Notes: generated from the sequence alone by a model not told the origin. 11,089 nucleotides of DNA from an uncultured Chryseobacterium sp. (GCA_913778275.1 CAJYWN010000004.1:1-11089); one strand, 5' to 3'. Positions 1-5,960 are shown, counted from the stretch's first letter. Numbers and translations are program-made.

Positions 1-2
1 AT

Positions 3-76
3 GCCTCCATAGCTCAGTTGGCCAGAGCACGTGATTTGTAATCTCGGGGTCGTGGGTTCGAATCCCTCTGGAGGCT
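3..76 (+). tRNA. tRNA-Thr (anticodon TGT)
   Basis: Cloverleaf fold: acceptor stem GCCTCCA (3-9) pairs with TGGAGGC (69-75), discriminator T76, D stem GCTC/GAGC, anticodon loop TTTGTAA (35-41) with anticodon TGT at 37-39, and T loop TTCGAAT (57-63). It reads ACA and probably other ACN threonine codons. No CCA is encoded, so the tail must be added after transcription. Two stem positions are T-T mismatches: 32/44 in the anticodon stem and 53/67 in the T stem. It is the first member of a four-tRNA array; its promoter lies outside the window. Confidence 0.95.
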
Positions 77-95
77 CATTTAATATAAAATATCT

Positions 96-176
96 GGGGA
101 GATTCCAGAGTGGCTAAATGGGACTGACTGTAACTCAGTTGCTTCGGCTTCGTAGGTTCGAATCCTGCTCTCCCCA
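96..176 (+). tRNA. tRNA-Tyr (anticodon GTA)
   Basis: Class II tRNA of 81 nt. Acceptor stem GGGGAGA (96-102) pairs with TCTCCCC (169-175), discriminator A176. The anticodon stem ACTGA/TCAGT encloses loop CTGTAAC with anticodon GTA at 130-132. The long variable arm, with a GC-TTCG-GC hairpin around 141-148, is typical of bacterial tRNA-Tyr. The T stem 152-156/164-168 is fully paired with one G-T wobble. It starts 19 nt after tRNA-Thr(TGT), so the two are probably cotranscribed. CCA is not encoded. Confidence 0.95.
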
Positions 177-198
177 CATTTTATATTAGAAAAAAAAG

Positions 199-229
199 TT
201 GCATGAATACAGGATTTTCCTTAAGTTTG
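199..229 (+). promoter_or_regulatory. Bacteroidota-type promoter for tRNA-Gly
   Basis: A -33 TTG (199-201) and a -7 box TAAGTTTG (222-229) are separated by 20 nt, within the 17-23 nt spacing known for Flavobacterium promoters (TTG-N17-23-TAnnTTTG). The predicted start is about 233-238, roughly 25-30 nt before mature tRNA-Gly. The -7 box continues as TTTGCAC, the same extension seen before tuf. This would let the Gly(-Thr) part of the array be expressed independently of the upstream Thr-Tyr pair. Confidence 0.65.
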
Positions 230-262
230 CACAGCGTTACCAATAATTTTGGAAACAAAATT

Positions 263-338
263 GCGGAAGTAGCTCAGTTGGTAGAGCGTCAGCCTTCCAA
301 GCTGAATGTCGCGGGTTCGACCCCCGTCTTCCGCTCCA
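263..338 (+). tRNA. tRNA-Gly (anticodon TCC), CCA encoded
   Basis: Acceptor stem GCGGAAG (263-269) pairs with CTTCCGC (328-334), discriminator T335, and CCA is present at 336-338. Anticodon stem TCAGC/GCTGA encloses loop CTTCCAA with TCC at 296-298. The T stem 311-315/323-327 closes with one G-T pair. It reads GGA/GGG codons. It is the only tRNA of the four followed by a genomic CCA. It lies behind its own promoter and just before a terminator-like hairpin. Confidence 0.96.
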
Positions 339-340
339 GC

Positions 341-368
341 AAAATCACGCTTTTAGTGTGATTTTTTT
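341..368 (+). terminator. Terminator-like hairpin inside the tRNA array
   Basis: AAAATCAC (341-348) pairs perfectly with GTGATTTT (358-365). The stem extends inward through a G-T, a C-G and a T-A pair to a 3-nt loop (352-354). A T run (362-368) overlaps the 3' arm. This is the form of an intrinsic terminator. It sits 3 nt after the CCA of tRNA-Gly and 7 nt before tRNA-Thr(GGT), so it should end or attenuate transcription between the two genes. Confidence 0.6.
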
Positions 369-375
369 GATTCAA

Positions 376-447
376 GCCGACTTAGCTCAGCGGTAGAGTG
401 CTTCCTTGGTAAGGAAGAGGTCACGGGTTCAAGTCCCGTAGTTGGCT
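376..447 (+). tRNA. tRNA-Thr (anticodon GGT)
   Basis: Acceptor stem GCCGACT (376-382) pairs with AGTTGGC (440-446), including one G-T, discriminator T447. Anticodon stem CTTCC/GGAAG encloses TTGGTAA with GGT at 408-410, reading ACC/ACU. The T stem 423-427/435-439 is fully paired. CCA is not encoded. In many bacteria this gene is directly followed by tuf; here it is followed by a terminator and tuf is more than 10 kb away. Confidence 0.95.
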
Positions 448-456
448 CTCATTTCA

Positions 457-481
457 ATCCCGATTTTTTCGGGATTTTTTT
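457..481 (+). terminator. Intrinsic terminator of the tRNA array
   Basis: ATCCCGA (457-463) and TCGGGAT (469-475) form a perfect 7-bp stem with a TTTTT loop, followed by an unbroken T run to 481. It begins 10 nt after tRNA-Thr(GGT) and closes the tRNA transcription unit. Confidence 0.88.
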
Positions 482-910
482 ATGGCTGATTGTAGATTAT
501 TTCTACATTATCATCTTCAGCATAGAGCTTCCAATATTATTTAAGCCCGGTAAGAAAGTTTATACATTAATATACTTAGCCTATTTTAGATAATAATTGA
601 AGCAAAACTTTAAACAATACTATAAATTTAGGCTAAAGCCTTAATTTGTTTCTTTGGTAATATCGGGCTAAAGCCCGATGCTATTGAGAACTACTGCAAT
701 AATATATCTGTGCAATAATCCCAATTCCAAATTAAATCCTTCGAGGATGACAAGATTACGGATATTTATTAATTTAATTAGTATGTCTGTAAAATACCCG
801 TTAAATTTTCTGACTCATAATCTTAAAATTCAATTAAAAATACTTCCCGCCAATTTGAATTCCTTTACGGTCATAAAAATTTTCTTTACATTCGTATAAA
901 ATAATTTTCG
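482..910. other. Gene-free stretch between tRNAs and response regulator
   Basis: I see no convincing gene in these 429 nt. A 73-codon open frame from 678 starts inside a palindromic repeat and has no recognisable protein character. A small hairpin TGTAGA/TCTACA lies at 491-507, and two GGCTAAAGCC-type palindromes lie at 630-679. The response-regulator promoter should be in the last 150 nt. Partial -7-like strings occur (for example TAAATTTT near 792), but none has a matching -33 box, so I do not call a promoter. Confidence 0.6.
630..679. repeat. Paired GGCTAAAGCC palindromes (interspersed repeat)
   Basis: AGGCTAAAGCCT (630-641) is a 5-bp hairpin with an AA loop. ATCGGGCTAAAGCCCGAT (662-679) is an 8-bp hairpin with the same AA loop. 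They share the core GGCTAAAGCC and are 20 nt apart, followed by CTATTGA. From memory, such GGGCTAAAGCCC pairs are common intergenic repeats in Chryseobacterium-like genomes. A related half-site AAGCCCGG lies at 543-550, and a decayed copy AGGCTAAAACCC lies at 3241-3252. Confidence 0.65.
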
Positions 911-1591
911 ATGAATATTCTTTTATTGGAAGACGATTTAATTCTTTCGGCAGAACTATGTAAGTTTTTGGAATCGAATAATTTTACCTGTGACAAAATT
1001 TACGATGGCGAAACCTTCCTCCGACAGATCAAAAACAGTTCGTATGATTTGTACCTTTTGGATATTAATGTTCCAAAAATTAACGGGCTGGATGTCTGCC
1101 AGACCATCCGGTCTTTCGATAAAAATACACCGATTATCATCATTTCTGCATACGGAGATCTCTCAGATAAAAAAGACGCCTTTACGAGATTGGCGGATGA
1201 TTACCTGGTAAAACCTTTTCAGTTTGAAGAACTGCTGCTGCGTATGAATTCTCTCCTGAGAAGAAAAGCGCCTTCCGAAAACAGCGATCAGGATATTATA
1301 CGGGTGGACGATCTTATTATCAATAAAACCGAGCAGAAAGTTTTTAGGGCCGGAAATGAAATCGCCCTTACCCTGAAAGAATTTCAGCTGCTGGTTTATC
1401 TCGCCGAAGCGCAGGGCAGAACGGTATCAAAACAGCAGATCACGGAGCATGTCTGGGAACATAATTTCAATACCAACACCAACACAGTGGAAGTGTACAT
1501 TAATTTTTTGAGAAAAAAAATAGATAAAGATTTCAAAGTTAAGCTTATTCATACACGTTCCGGATTCGGATATTATTTAAGCCCTCTGTAA
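911..1591 (+). CDS. OmpR/PhoB-family DNA-binding response regulator
   Basis: The 226-residue cytoplasmic protein is the output half of a two-component system. Residues 1-115 form a receiver domain: acidic pocket E7/D8/D9, phosphoacceptor D51 in YLLDINVPKINGLD, conserved Ser S79, and K101 in the LVKPF motif. Residues about 128-226 form a winged-helix DNA-binding domain with the typical LTLKEFQLLVYLA segment, a recognition-helix region around NTVEVYINFLRKKI, and the C-terminal hairpin RSGFGYYL. The length is normal for the family. The start ATG has no Shine-Dalgarno sequence, as is usual in Bacteroidota. The sensor kinase begins 1 nt after the stop, so the two are cotranscribed. The metal-efflux genes downstream on the same strand are its likely targets, by analogy with CusR and CzcR. 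That link is inferred, and no operator repeat was identified. Confidence 0.93.
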   Translation: MNILLLEDDLILSAELCKFLESNNFTCDKIYDGETFLRQIKNSSYDLYLLDINVPKINGLDVCQTIRSFDKNTPIIIISAYGDLSDKKDAFTRLADDYLVKPFQFEELLLRMNSLLRRKAPSENSDQDIIRVDDLIINKTEQKVFRAGNEIALTLKEFQLLVYLAEAQGRTVSKQQITEHVWEHNFNTNTNTVEVYINFLRKKIDKDFKVKLIHTRSGFGYYLSPL

Positions 1592-1592
1592 A

Positions 1593-2957
1593 ATGTCTTT
1601 AAAAAGAAAAATTGCCCTCAATCTCAGTATTGCCTTTTCATTGCTTTTCGGTATTGTGATGGCGGTAATTTATATGTCTTTTAATGATTTCAGAAAAGAC
1701 GAATTTAAAGAAAGATTCAGGCAGAGACTGGAATTCACTTCTCATTTTATAGCAAAGTCCAGAGACTTCGAAGAGGAAGCGCCTGTTTTTTTTAATGAAA
1801 ACTCAGATAATATTCTTTTAAACGAAACCATTTTAATTTTCAACGGAAACAAAGAACTAATCTACAGTACCATTAAAGACCGGAATGTAACCTGGGATAA
1901 TACATTGTTGAAGGAGCTCGATGAAAAAAAGGTGATTTATTCGGAAAAGACGGTTCCCGAGATCTATGCAGCCCTGAAAAATATTAATGGGGAAAGCTAT
2001 TACATTCTCACCAGTGCCTATGACACCAACGGAAATTCCAAACTGGAATACCTGAAATATCTTTTGATTACAGCTTATGTGATGAGCACTCTGCTGATTG
2101 GATTTTTCAGCTATTACTTTATGGGCCAGTTTCTAAAGCCTTTGGAAGATCTCAATAAAGAAATTTCTGAAGTAACTGCGCACAAACTGACCACGGAAAT
2201 CCCGGTACGAGATTCCAACGATGAGATTGATGTTCTTGCGAAATCTTTCAATACCATGATCAAGAGGCTGGATGATGTTTTCCAGTCACAGAAAGATTTT
2301 ACGGCCAGTGCTTCTCATGAGATCCGTACACCCATTACCAGGATGGCTTTTCAGCTTGAAAACTTAATTAAACTCGAACAGCATTCTCCGGAAACCCTGA
2401 CTTCGCTTCAACAGATCCGCAGCGATGTCTATCAGTTGTCTGATCTTACCAATTCGCTCCTCTTGTTAACGAAATTCGATAAAGAGAATATCCAGAGCAT
2501 TTACGAAGAAGTGAGAATTGATGAAGTTATTTTTGAATCTTTTGAAGCGGTGGAAAAAAGCTACCCGAAACTGAAAATGGATTTTCTCATCTCCGAAAAT
2601 ACTTCCGAAAACGCACTGCTCACCATTAAAGGAGTACAGTCGCTATTGGATATTGTTTTTATTAATTTATTCAAAAACGCAGCCATCTATTCTGATGATA
2701 TGGAAGTTGACGTTCTGATCACGGAAACCGAAAGCCGGCTTAATGTAGATGTCATTTCCCACGGAGATACAATTCCCAAAGCTGAACAGCCGAAACTCTT
2801 TGAAGCTTTTATGAGAGGAAACAATTCTCAAAATATTTCCGGCTCGGGCTTAGGACTTCGGATCGTAAAAAGAATTTTAGAATATCACGGCGCTGAAATC
2901 ACATATACCGCACCCGGAAATCTGTTGAATAAATTCAGTGTTATTTTTTATAAATAA
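1593..2957 (+). CDS. Two-component sensor histidine kinase (HAMP/HisKA/HATPase)
   Basis: The 454-residue inner-membrane sensor has TM1 at about 7-29, a periplasmic sensor region at about 31-151, TM2 at about 154-176 and a HAMP linker at about 177-230. The dimerisation domain contains ASASHEIRTP with phosphoacceptor H242. The ATPase domain (about 340-454) has an N box NLFKNA (N358, N362) and a G2 box SGSGLGLRIV. In the G1 box the usual D-x-G-x-G reads S389-H-G-D-T-I, so the adenine-contacting Asp is replaced. Such substitutions occur in some HAMP kinases, and all other motifs are intact, so I expect an active kinase. The sensor region has no Met or Cys and one His (H51), unlike the His/Met sites of CusS-type copper sensors. 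It should phosphorylate the response regulator encoded just upstream. The signal is unknown; a metal or envelope cue fits the neighbouring efflux genes. Confidence 0.92.
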   Translation: MSLKRKIALNLSIAFSLLFGIVMAVIYMSFNDFRKDEFKERFRQRLEFTSHFIAKSRDFEEEAPVFFNENSDNILLNETILIFNGNKELIYSTIKDRNVTWDNTLLKELDEKKVIYSEKTVPEIYAALKNINGESYYILTSAYDTNGNSKLEYLKYLLITAYVMSTLLIGFFSYYFMGQFLKPLEDLNKEISEVTAHKLTTEIPVRDSNDEIDVLAKSFNTMIKRLDDVFQSQKDFTASASHEIRTPITRMAFQLENLIKLEQHSPETLTSLQQIRSDVYQLSDLTNSLLLLTKFDKENIQSIYEEVRIDEVIFESFEAVEKSYPKLKMDFLISENTSENALLTIKGVQSLLDIVFINLFKNAAIYSDDMEVDVLITETESRLNVDVISHGDTIPKAEQPKLFEAFMRGNNSQNISGSGLGLRIVKRILEYHGAEITYTAPGNLLNKFSVIFYK

Positions 2958-3329
2958 TAGGTAAGCATTTTAATCTCTAAAAATTTCCCGCATTGTCACC
3001 TGAGCGCCAAGCAGCCGAAGAATCTTCGCTAAATTTCCACGGATTCCACGGATATTCACATAAGAATTTTTTCATAATCTTAAAAATGTCTGATACAGAG
3101 AAAAATCAAAGATTTTAAAACGATGTGTTCTAAAATATGCGCAAAACGTTATCCTTAAACCTAATGTGACTTATTTGCTTAAAAATGCTTTATAACTTTT
3201 GCGGTTAACCTCTTTAGACTGATTTATAATGCATTATATTAGGCTAAAACCCATTTTAATTTTTTTTTAAGCGTTCTTTAAGAGCATTTTAATACCATAA
3301 AAGCAACTTTGTATCATAAAAATAAAAAA
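2958..3329. other. Gap between kinase and efflux channel genes
   Basis: This 372-nt region contains no supportable gene. Its first part (about 2994-3060) is built from degenerate interspersed-repeat sequence. A decayed GGCTAAA palindrome lies at 3241-3252, followed by a long T run. The rest must contain the efflux-operon promoter. Two weak candidates are TTTG (3174-3177) with TAACTTTTG (3193-3201), and CAACTTTG (3304-3311), which ends 18 nt before the chosen ATG. Neither fits the TTG-N17-23-TAnnTTTG consensus exactly. I saw no clear binding-site repeat for the response regulator. Confidence 0.55.
2994..3060. repeat. Relic of interspersed repeats (TGAGCG...GAAGAATCTT; CCACGGATT tandem)
   Basis: TGTCACCTGAGCG...CCGAAGAATCTTCGC resembles a decayed form of the widespread intergenic sequence with consensus near GTCATTCTGAGCGAAGCGAAGAATCT. 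It keeps a CGAAG/CTTCG hairpin (16-20/24-28 of the 3000 block). It is followed by two exact tandem copies of TTCCACGGA (3035-3043, 3044-3052) and TATTCACA, resembling the CACGGATT-CACGGATT repeats of flavobacterial intergenic DNA. Family recognition is from memory; the tandem copies and hairpin are visible directly. Confidence 0.45.
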
Positions 3330-4571
3330 ATGAACAGAATTGCAGGGCTGTTGATTGTTGCTTCCTCGCTGGTGGCGGCACAACAGGAAATGTCGCTTTC
3401 GGATTGCGAAGAAGCTTTTCAGAAGAACAATCTACAACTGCTCGCCGAACAGTACAACATCAACATGGCTGATGCAGATATTTTGCAGGCTAAAATCTGG
3501 GAACTTCCGCAATTGAGCGGGCAAATCAATGCGTACAATCCCGAAGACCGGAAGGTTTTTGATATTGGCCGGGCTAAAGGTGCGGAAATTACTCAGCTGA
3601 TATACATGGGCGGAAAAAAGAAGAACGAAATTGCTTTTGCAAAATCAAACAAAGAACTTGCCCGGCTTCAGTTTTCGCAGCTTCTTGCAGATCTTAGGAC
3701 ACAGCTTCATAACACCTACTATAACCTTTATTACGAAAGACTTAAGCTGGGAAATACCAACAGACAACTGGGATACATGAGCGATCTGCTGGCGGCGTAT
3801 AAGACTCAGTCTGCAAAAGGAAACGTATCGCTTAAGGATGAGGTAAGGCTTCAAAGTGTTGTTATCCAGTTAAATAACGATAAAATTGCCATCAGTAAAA
3901 ATATTCTTGAATTTGAGCAGGATCTTAAAGTTCTGACAGGAATTAACGATGACATTGAGCCTAAACTTTCGGATTCGGAAGCCAAAGATATTCTTGCAGC
4001 GCAGCCTTTCGGTGATGAAAGGGAATTGCAGAAAAAGGCAATTGAAAATAATGCCGATTATCAATACAACCTGAAATTAATTGATAACAGTAAGCTGTAT
4101 GCTCAGTGGCAAAAATCTTTAAATGTTCCTGACCTAAACCTGGGAGCAGGCTGGGACCAGAACGGAGGAACTTTTAAAAACGAAGTAAATCTGGTGGTTG
4201 GTATTCCTTTGCCTTTATGGAAATCCAATAAAGGAAATGTTGACAAAGCAAATTACGCCATACAGCAAAATCAGAGAAATGCAGATTTTCAAAAACTAAA
4301 CTTAGAAACAAAGGTTCAGGCCGCATACAAAATGTGGAAAACGCAATACGATCAGCTTTCACAGATAAAACCCGATGATCTTGATAATATGGAGCTGGTC
4401 TACAACGGTATGCTCACCAACTTCCGGAAAGGTAATGTAAGTCTTATCGAATTCGTAGACTTTATGGACAGCTACAGAGAAACGGCTCTTCAGATTTATG
4501 ACATGAAAAACGGAATCATACAGTCTGCAGAACAATTAAATCAACTCGTACAAACAAAAATCTTCTATTAA
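3330..4571 (+). CDS. Outer-membrane efflux channel, TolC/CusC/CzcC family
   Basis: The 413-residue outer-membrane component forms the exit duct of a tripartite efflux complex. I chose ATG at 3330 rather than the in-frame TTG at 3309. The ATG gives a clean signal peptide (MNRIAGLLIVASSLVAA, cleavage after A17), whereas the TTG adds seven charged residues in front of it and overlaps a possible -7 box. Two outer-membrane-efflux repeats are visible: the first at about 22-205, with long helices and RLQSVVIQLNNDKI, and the second at about 235-413, with GIPLPLWKSNKGNVDKA at 291-307 and GNVSLIEFVDFMDSYRE at 368-384. These are typical of the heavy-metal (CzcC/CusC) branch. There is no lipobox Cys, so unlike E. 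coli CusC it is not lipid-anchored. The adaptor gene starts 1 nt after its stop, so it is the first gene of the efflux operon. Confidence 0.88.
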   Translation: MNRIAGLLIVASSLVAAQQEMSLSDCEEAFQKNNLQLLAEQYNINMADADILQAKIWELPQLSGQINAYNPEDRKVFDIGRAKGAEITQLIYMGGKKKNEIAFAKSNKELARLQFSQLLADLRTQLHNTYYNLYYERLKLGNTNRQLGYMSDLLAAYKTQSAKGNVSLKDEVRLQSVVIQLNNDKIAISKNILEFEQDLKVLTGINDDIEPKLSDSEAKDILAAQPFGDERELQKKAIENNADYQYNLKLIDNSKLYAQWQKSLNVPDLNLGAGWDQNGGTFKNEVNLVVGIPLPLWKSNKGNVDKANYAIQQNQRNADFQKLNLETKVQAAYKMWKTQYDQLSQIKPDDLDNMELVYNGMLTNFRKGNVSLIEFVDFMDSYRETALQIYDMKNGIIQSAEQLNQLVQTKIFY

Positions 4572-4572
4572 C

Positions 4573-5658
4573 ATGAAAAAATATATTATTCCCGGAATGA
4601 TAGCATTGTCGGTATTGTCCTGCTCAAAGAAAGAAGAAACGGCACCGCCACAGGCAAAAAAAGGCTTTGAACTTAGCAATACCATGCTTCAATCTATTTC
4701 TCTAGCGAAGGTTGAAAAAAAATATATAGAAGACGATTACAACTTTTATGGTAAGATTTCAGCTGATAAAAATACCTATATCGATGTATATCCATTGGTA
4801 GGGGGAAATGTTTTAAGTGTAAATGTTGAACTGGGAGATTATGTAAGAAAAGGCCAGGTGCTGGCAACCATCAGAAGTACTGAGATGGCTGAAGTTCAGA
4901 AAGATGTGAGCGATGCAAGAACAGATCTTATAGTAGCACAAAATAACCTTCGGGTAGCAAAAGAAATGTATGAAGGCAAGCTGAATACCGAAAGAGATGT
5001 TCTGGAAGCCAAAAGCCAGCTTCAGAAAGCCCAGGACCAGATGCAGCGTGCAAATGCCGTAAGTACGGTTTATAATGTTAAAAAAGGAAATATTTATAGT
5101 GTTGTAGCACCCATCAGTGGATATATTGTTCAGAAAAACATCAATAAGGATATGCAGCTGAGAAGTGACAGAAGCGATAATATTTTTGATGTGGCCAATA
5201 CAAGCAATGTATGGGCTATCATGAATGTGAATGAATCTGATATTGATAAAATCAGTCTCGGAATGAAAGCCCAGGTTTCCACCTTATCGTATCCGGATAA
5301 GGTTTTTGACGGAAAAATTGATAAGATTTTTAAAATCATCGATCCGGAAACCAATGCCATGCAGGCCAGGGTAGTGCTTGATAACCAAAGCGGATTGCTG
5401 ATTCCGGAAAGTAAAGCAACGATTAAAGTAACCAGCTCGGAAAATACTACGGCACTTACCGTACCTTCCAAAGCAGTAATTTTTGATGACAACAGGAGTT
5501 TTGTGATTGTCTATAAATCGAGAACGGATGTAAAAATTCGTGAAATAAAAGTGATGAAACAGGTCGGTAATGTTACGTATGTTTCCGAAGGACTATCAGA
5601 AGGAGAGCAGGTGGTCACCAATAATCAGCTGCTGATTTACCGCTCACTGAATAGTTAA
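4573..5658 (+). CDS. RND efflux periplasmic adaptor (membrane fusion) lipoprotein
   Basis: The 361-residue adaptor links the inner-membrane pump to the outer-membrane channel. A type II signal peptide ends in lipobox V-L-S-C, with lipidated C17. The biotinyl-lipoyl halves are at about 70-101 (GGNVLSVNVELGDYVRKGQV) and 172-205 (VVAPISGYIVQKNI). They flank an alpha-helical hairpin at about 103-166, rich in Gln, Lys and Glu. A beta-barrel domain covers about 211-287 and a membrane-proximal domain about 292-361. The short N-terminus lacks the Met or His residues that bind Cu/Ag in CusB, and there is no extra metal-binding domain. The residues after Cys (S-K-K-E-E) resemble the lysine-acidic surface-export signals of Bacteroidota lipoproteins, shifted by one position. 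The gene is tightly coupled to the channel gene (1-nt gap), but 302 nt separate it from the pump gene. Confidence 0.9.
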   Translation: MKKYIIPGMIALSVLSCSKKEETAPPQAKKGFELSNTMLQSISLAKVEKKYIEDDYNFYGKISADKNTYIDVYPLVGGNVLSVNVELGDYVRKGQVLATIRSTEMAEVQKDVSDARTDLIVAQNNLRVAKEMYEGKLNTERDVLEAKSQLQKAQDQMQRANAVSTVYNVKKGNIYSVVAPISGYIVQKNINKDMQLRSDRSDNIFDVANTSNVWAIMNVNESDIDKISLGMKAQVSTLSYPDKVFDGKIDKIFKIIDPETNAMQARVVLDNQSGLLIPESKATIKVTSSENTTALTVPSKAVIFDDNRSFVIVYKSRTDVKIREIKVMKQVGNVTYVSEGLSEGEQVVTNNQLLIYRSLNS

Positions 5659-5960
5659 TTTATGTAAACCATTAAGGTTTTGATAATGGATAATTAGAAG
5701 TTAAGTTGAATTAAGAAAATATCTCAGATATTTTTAGCACTAAAAATTATCACTTAGGTTGCGAATCGCTTAATAATTCTTAACTCCTTAAATATCCTTA
5801 ATGGTTCAAAAATAAAAATTCTTTGTTAAGTGAAATCGCATATTAGACCAATGTCAAAACGCCTTCGCGAACTTAAAAACGTATAGCTTGTCAAAAAACT
5901 TTATGCTCCTCTGCGTTTAAATAAATTCAACGACTTTTTCAGGTCATAAAAAATTCCATC
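5659..5960. other. Repeat-filled gap inside the efflux operon
   Basis: The adaptor and pump genes are separated by 302 nt with no gene. The first half is an inverted-repeat element (5667-5806). The second half (about 5860-5935) contains CCTTCGCGAACTTAAAAAC and CTCTGCGTTTAAATAAATT, which look like decayed copies of the CTTTGCGaACTT / CTTTGCGTTTAA repeat strings common in Chryseobacterium intergenic DNA (recognised from memory). No TAnnTTTG promoter box with a matching TTG is visible, so the pump probably depends on read-through from the operon promoter. Confidence 0.55.
5667..5806. repeat. MITE-like inverted-repeat element, 140 nt
   Basis: Perfect 11-bp terminal inverted repeats AACCATTAAGG (5667-5677) and CCTTAATGGTT (5796-5806) bound the element. 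Inside, AGTTAAG (5699-5705) pairs with CTTAACT (5779-5785), and ATTAAG (5710-5715) with CTTAAT (5769-5774), giving a long imperfect stem. The centre holds two further perfect palindromes, AAAATATCT-C-AGATATTTT (5716-5734) and TTTTTAG-CA-CTAAAAA (5731-5746). It codes for nothing and I see no target-site duplication. It is probably one copy of a genomic intergenic repeat family. Confidence 0.65.

Noticed and set aside
678..899. 73-codon plus-strand open frame before the response regulator
   Set aside because: Its ATG is the outer edge of the palindrome at 662-679. The protein is rich in Asn, Ile and Leu as expected from AT-rich noncoding DNA, has no recognisable motif, and has no clear promoter.
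5130..5492. 120-codon minus-strand open frame inside the adaptor gene
   Set aside because: It lies wholly inside a well-supported coding frame on the other strand and shows no family resemblance; it is a shadow frame.
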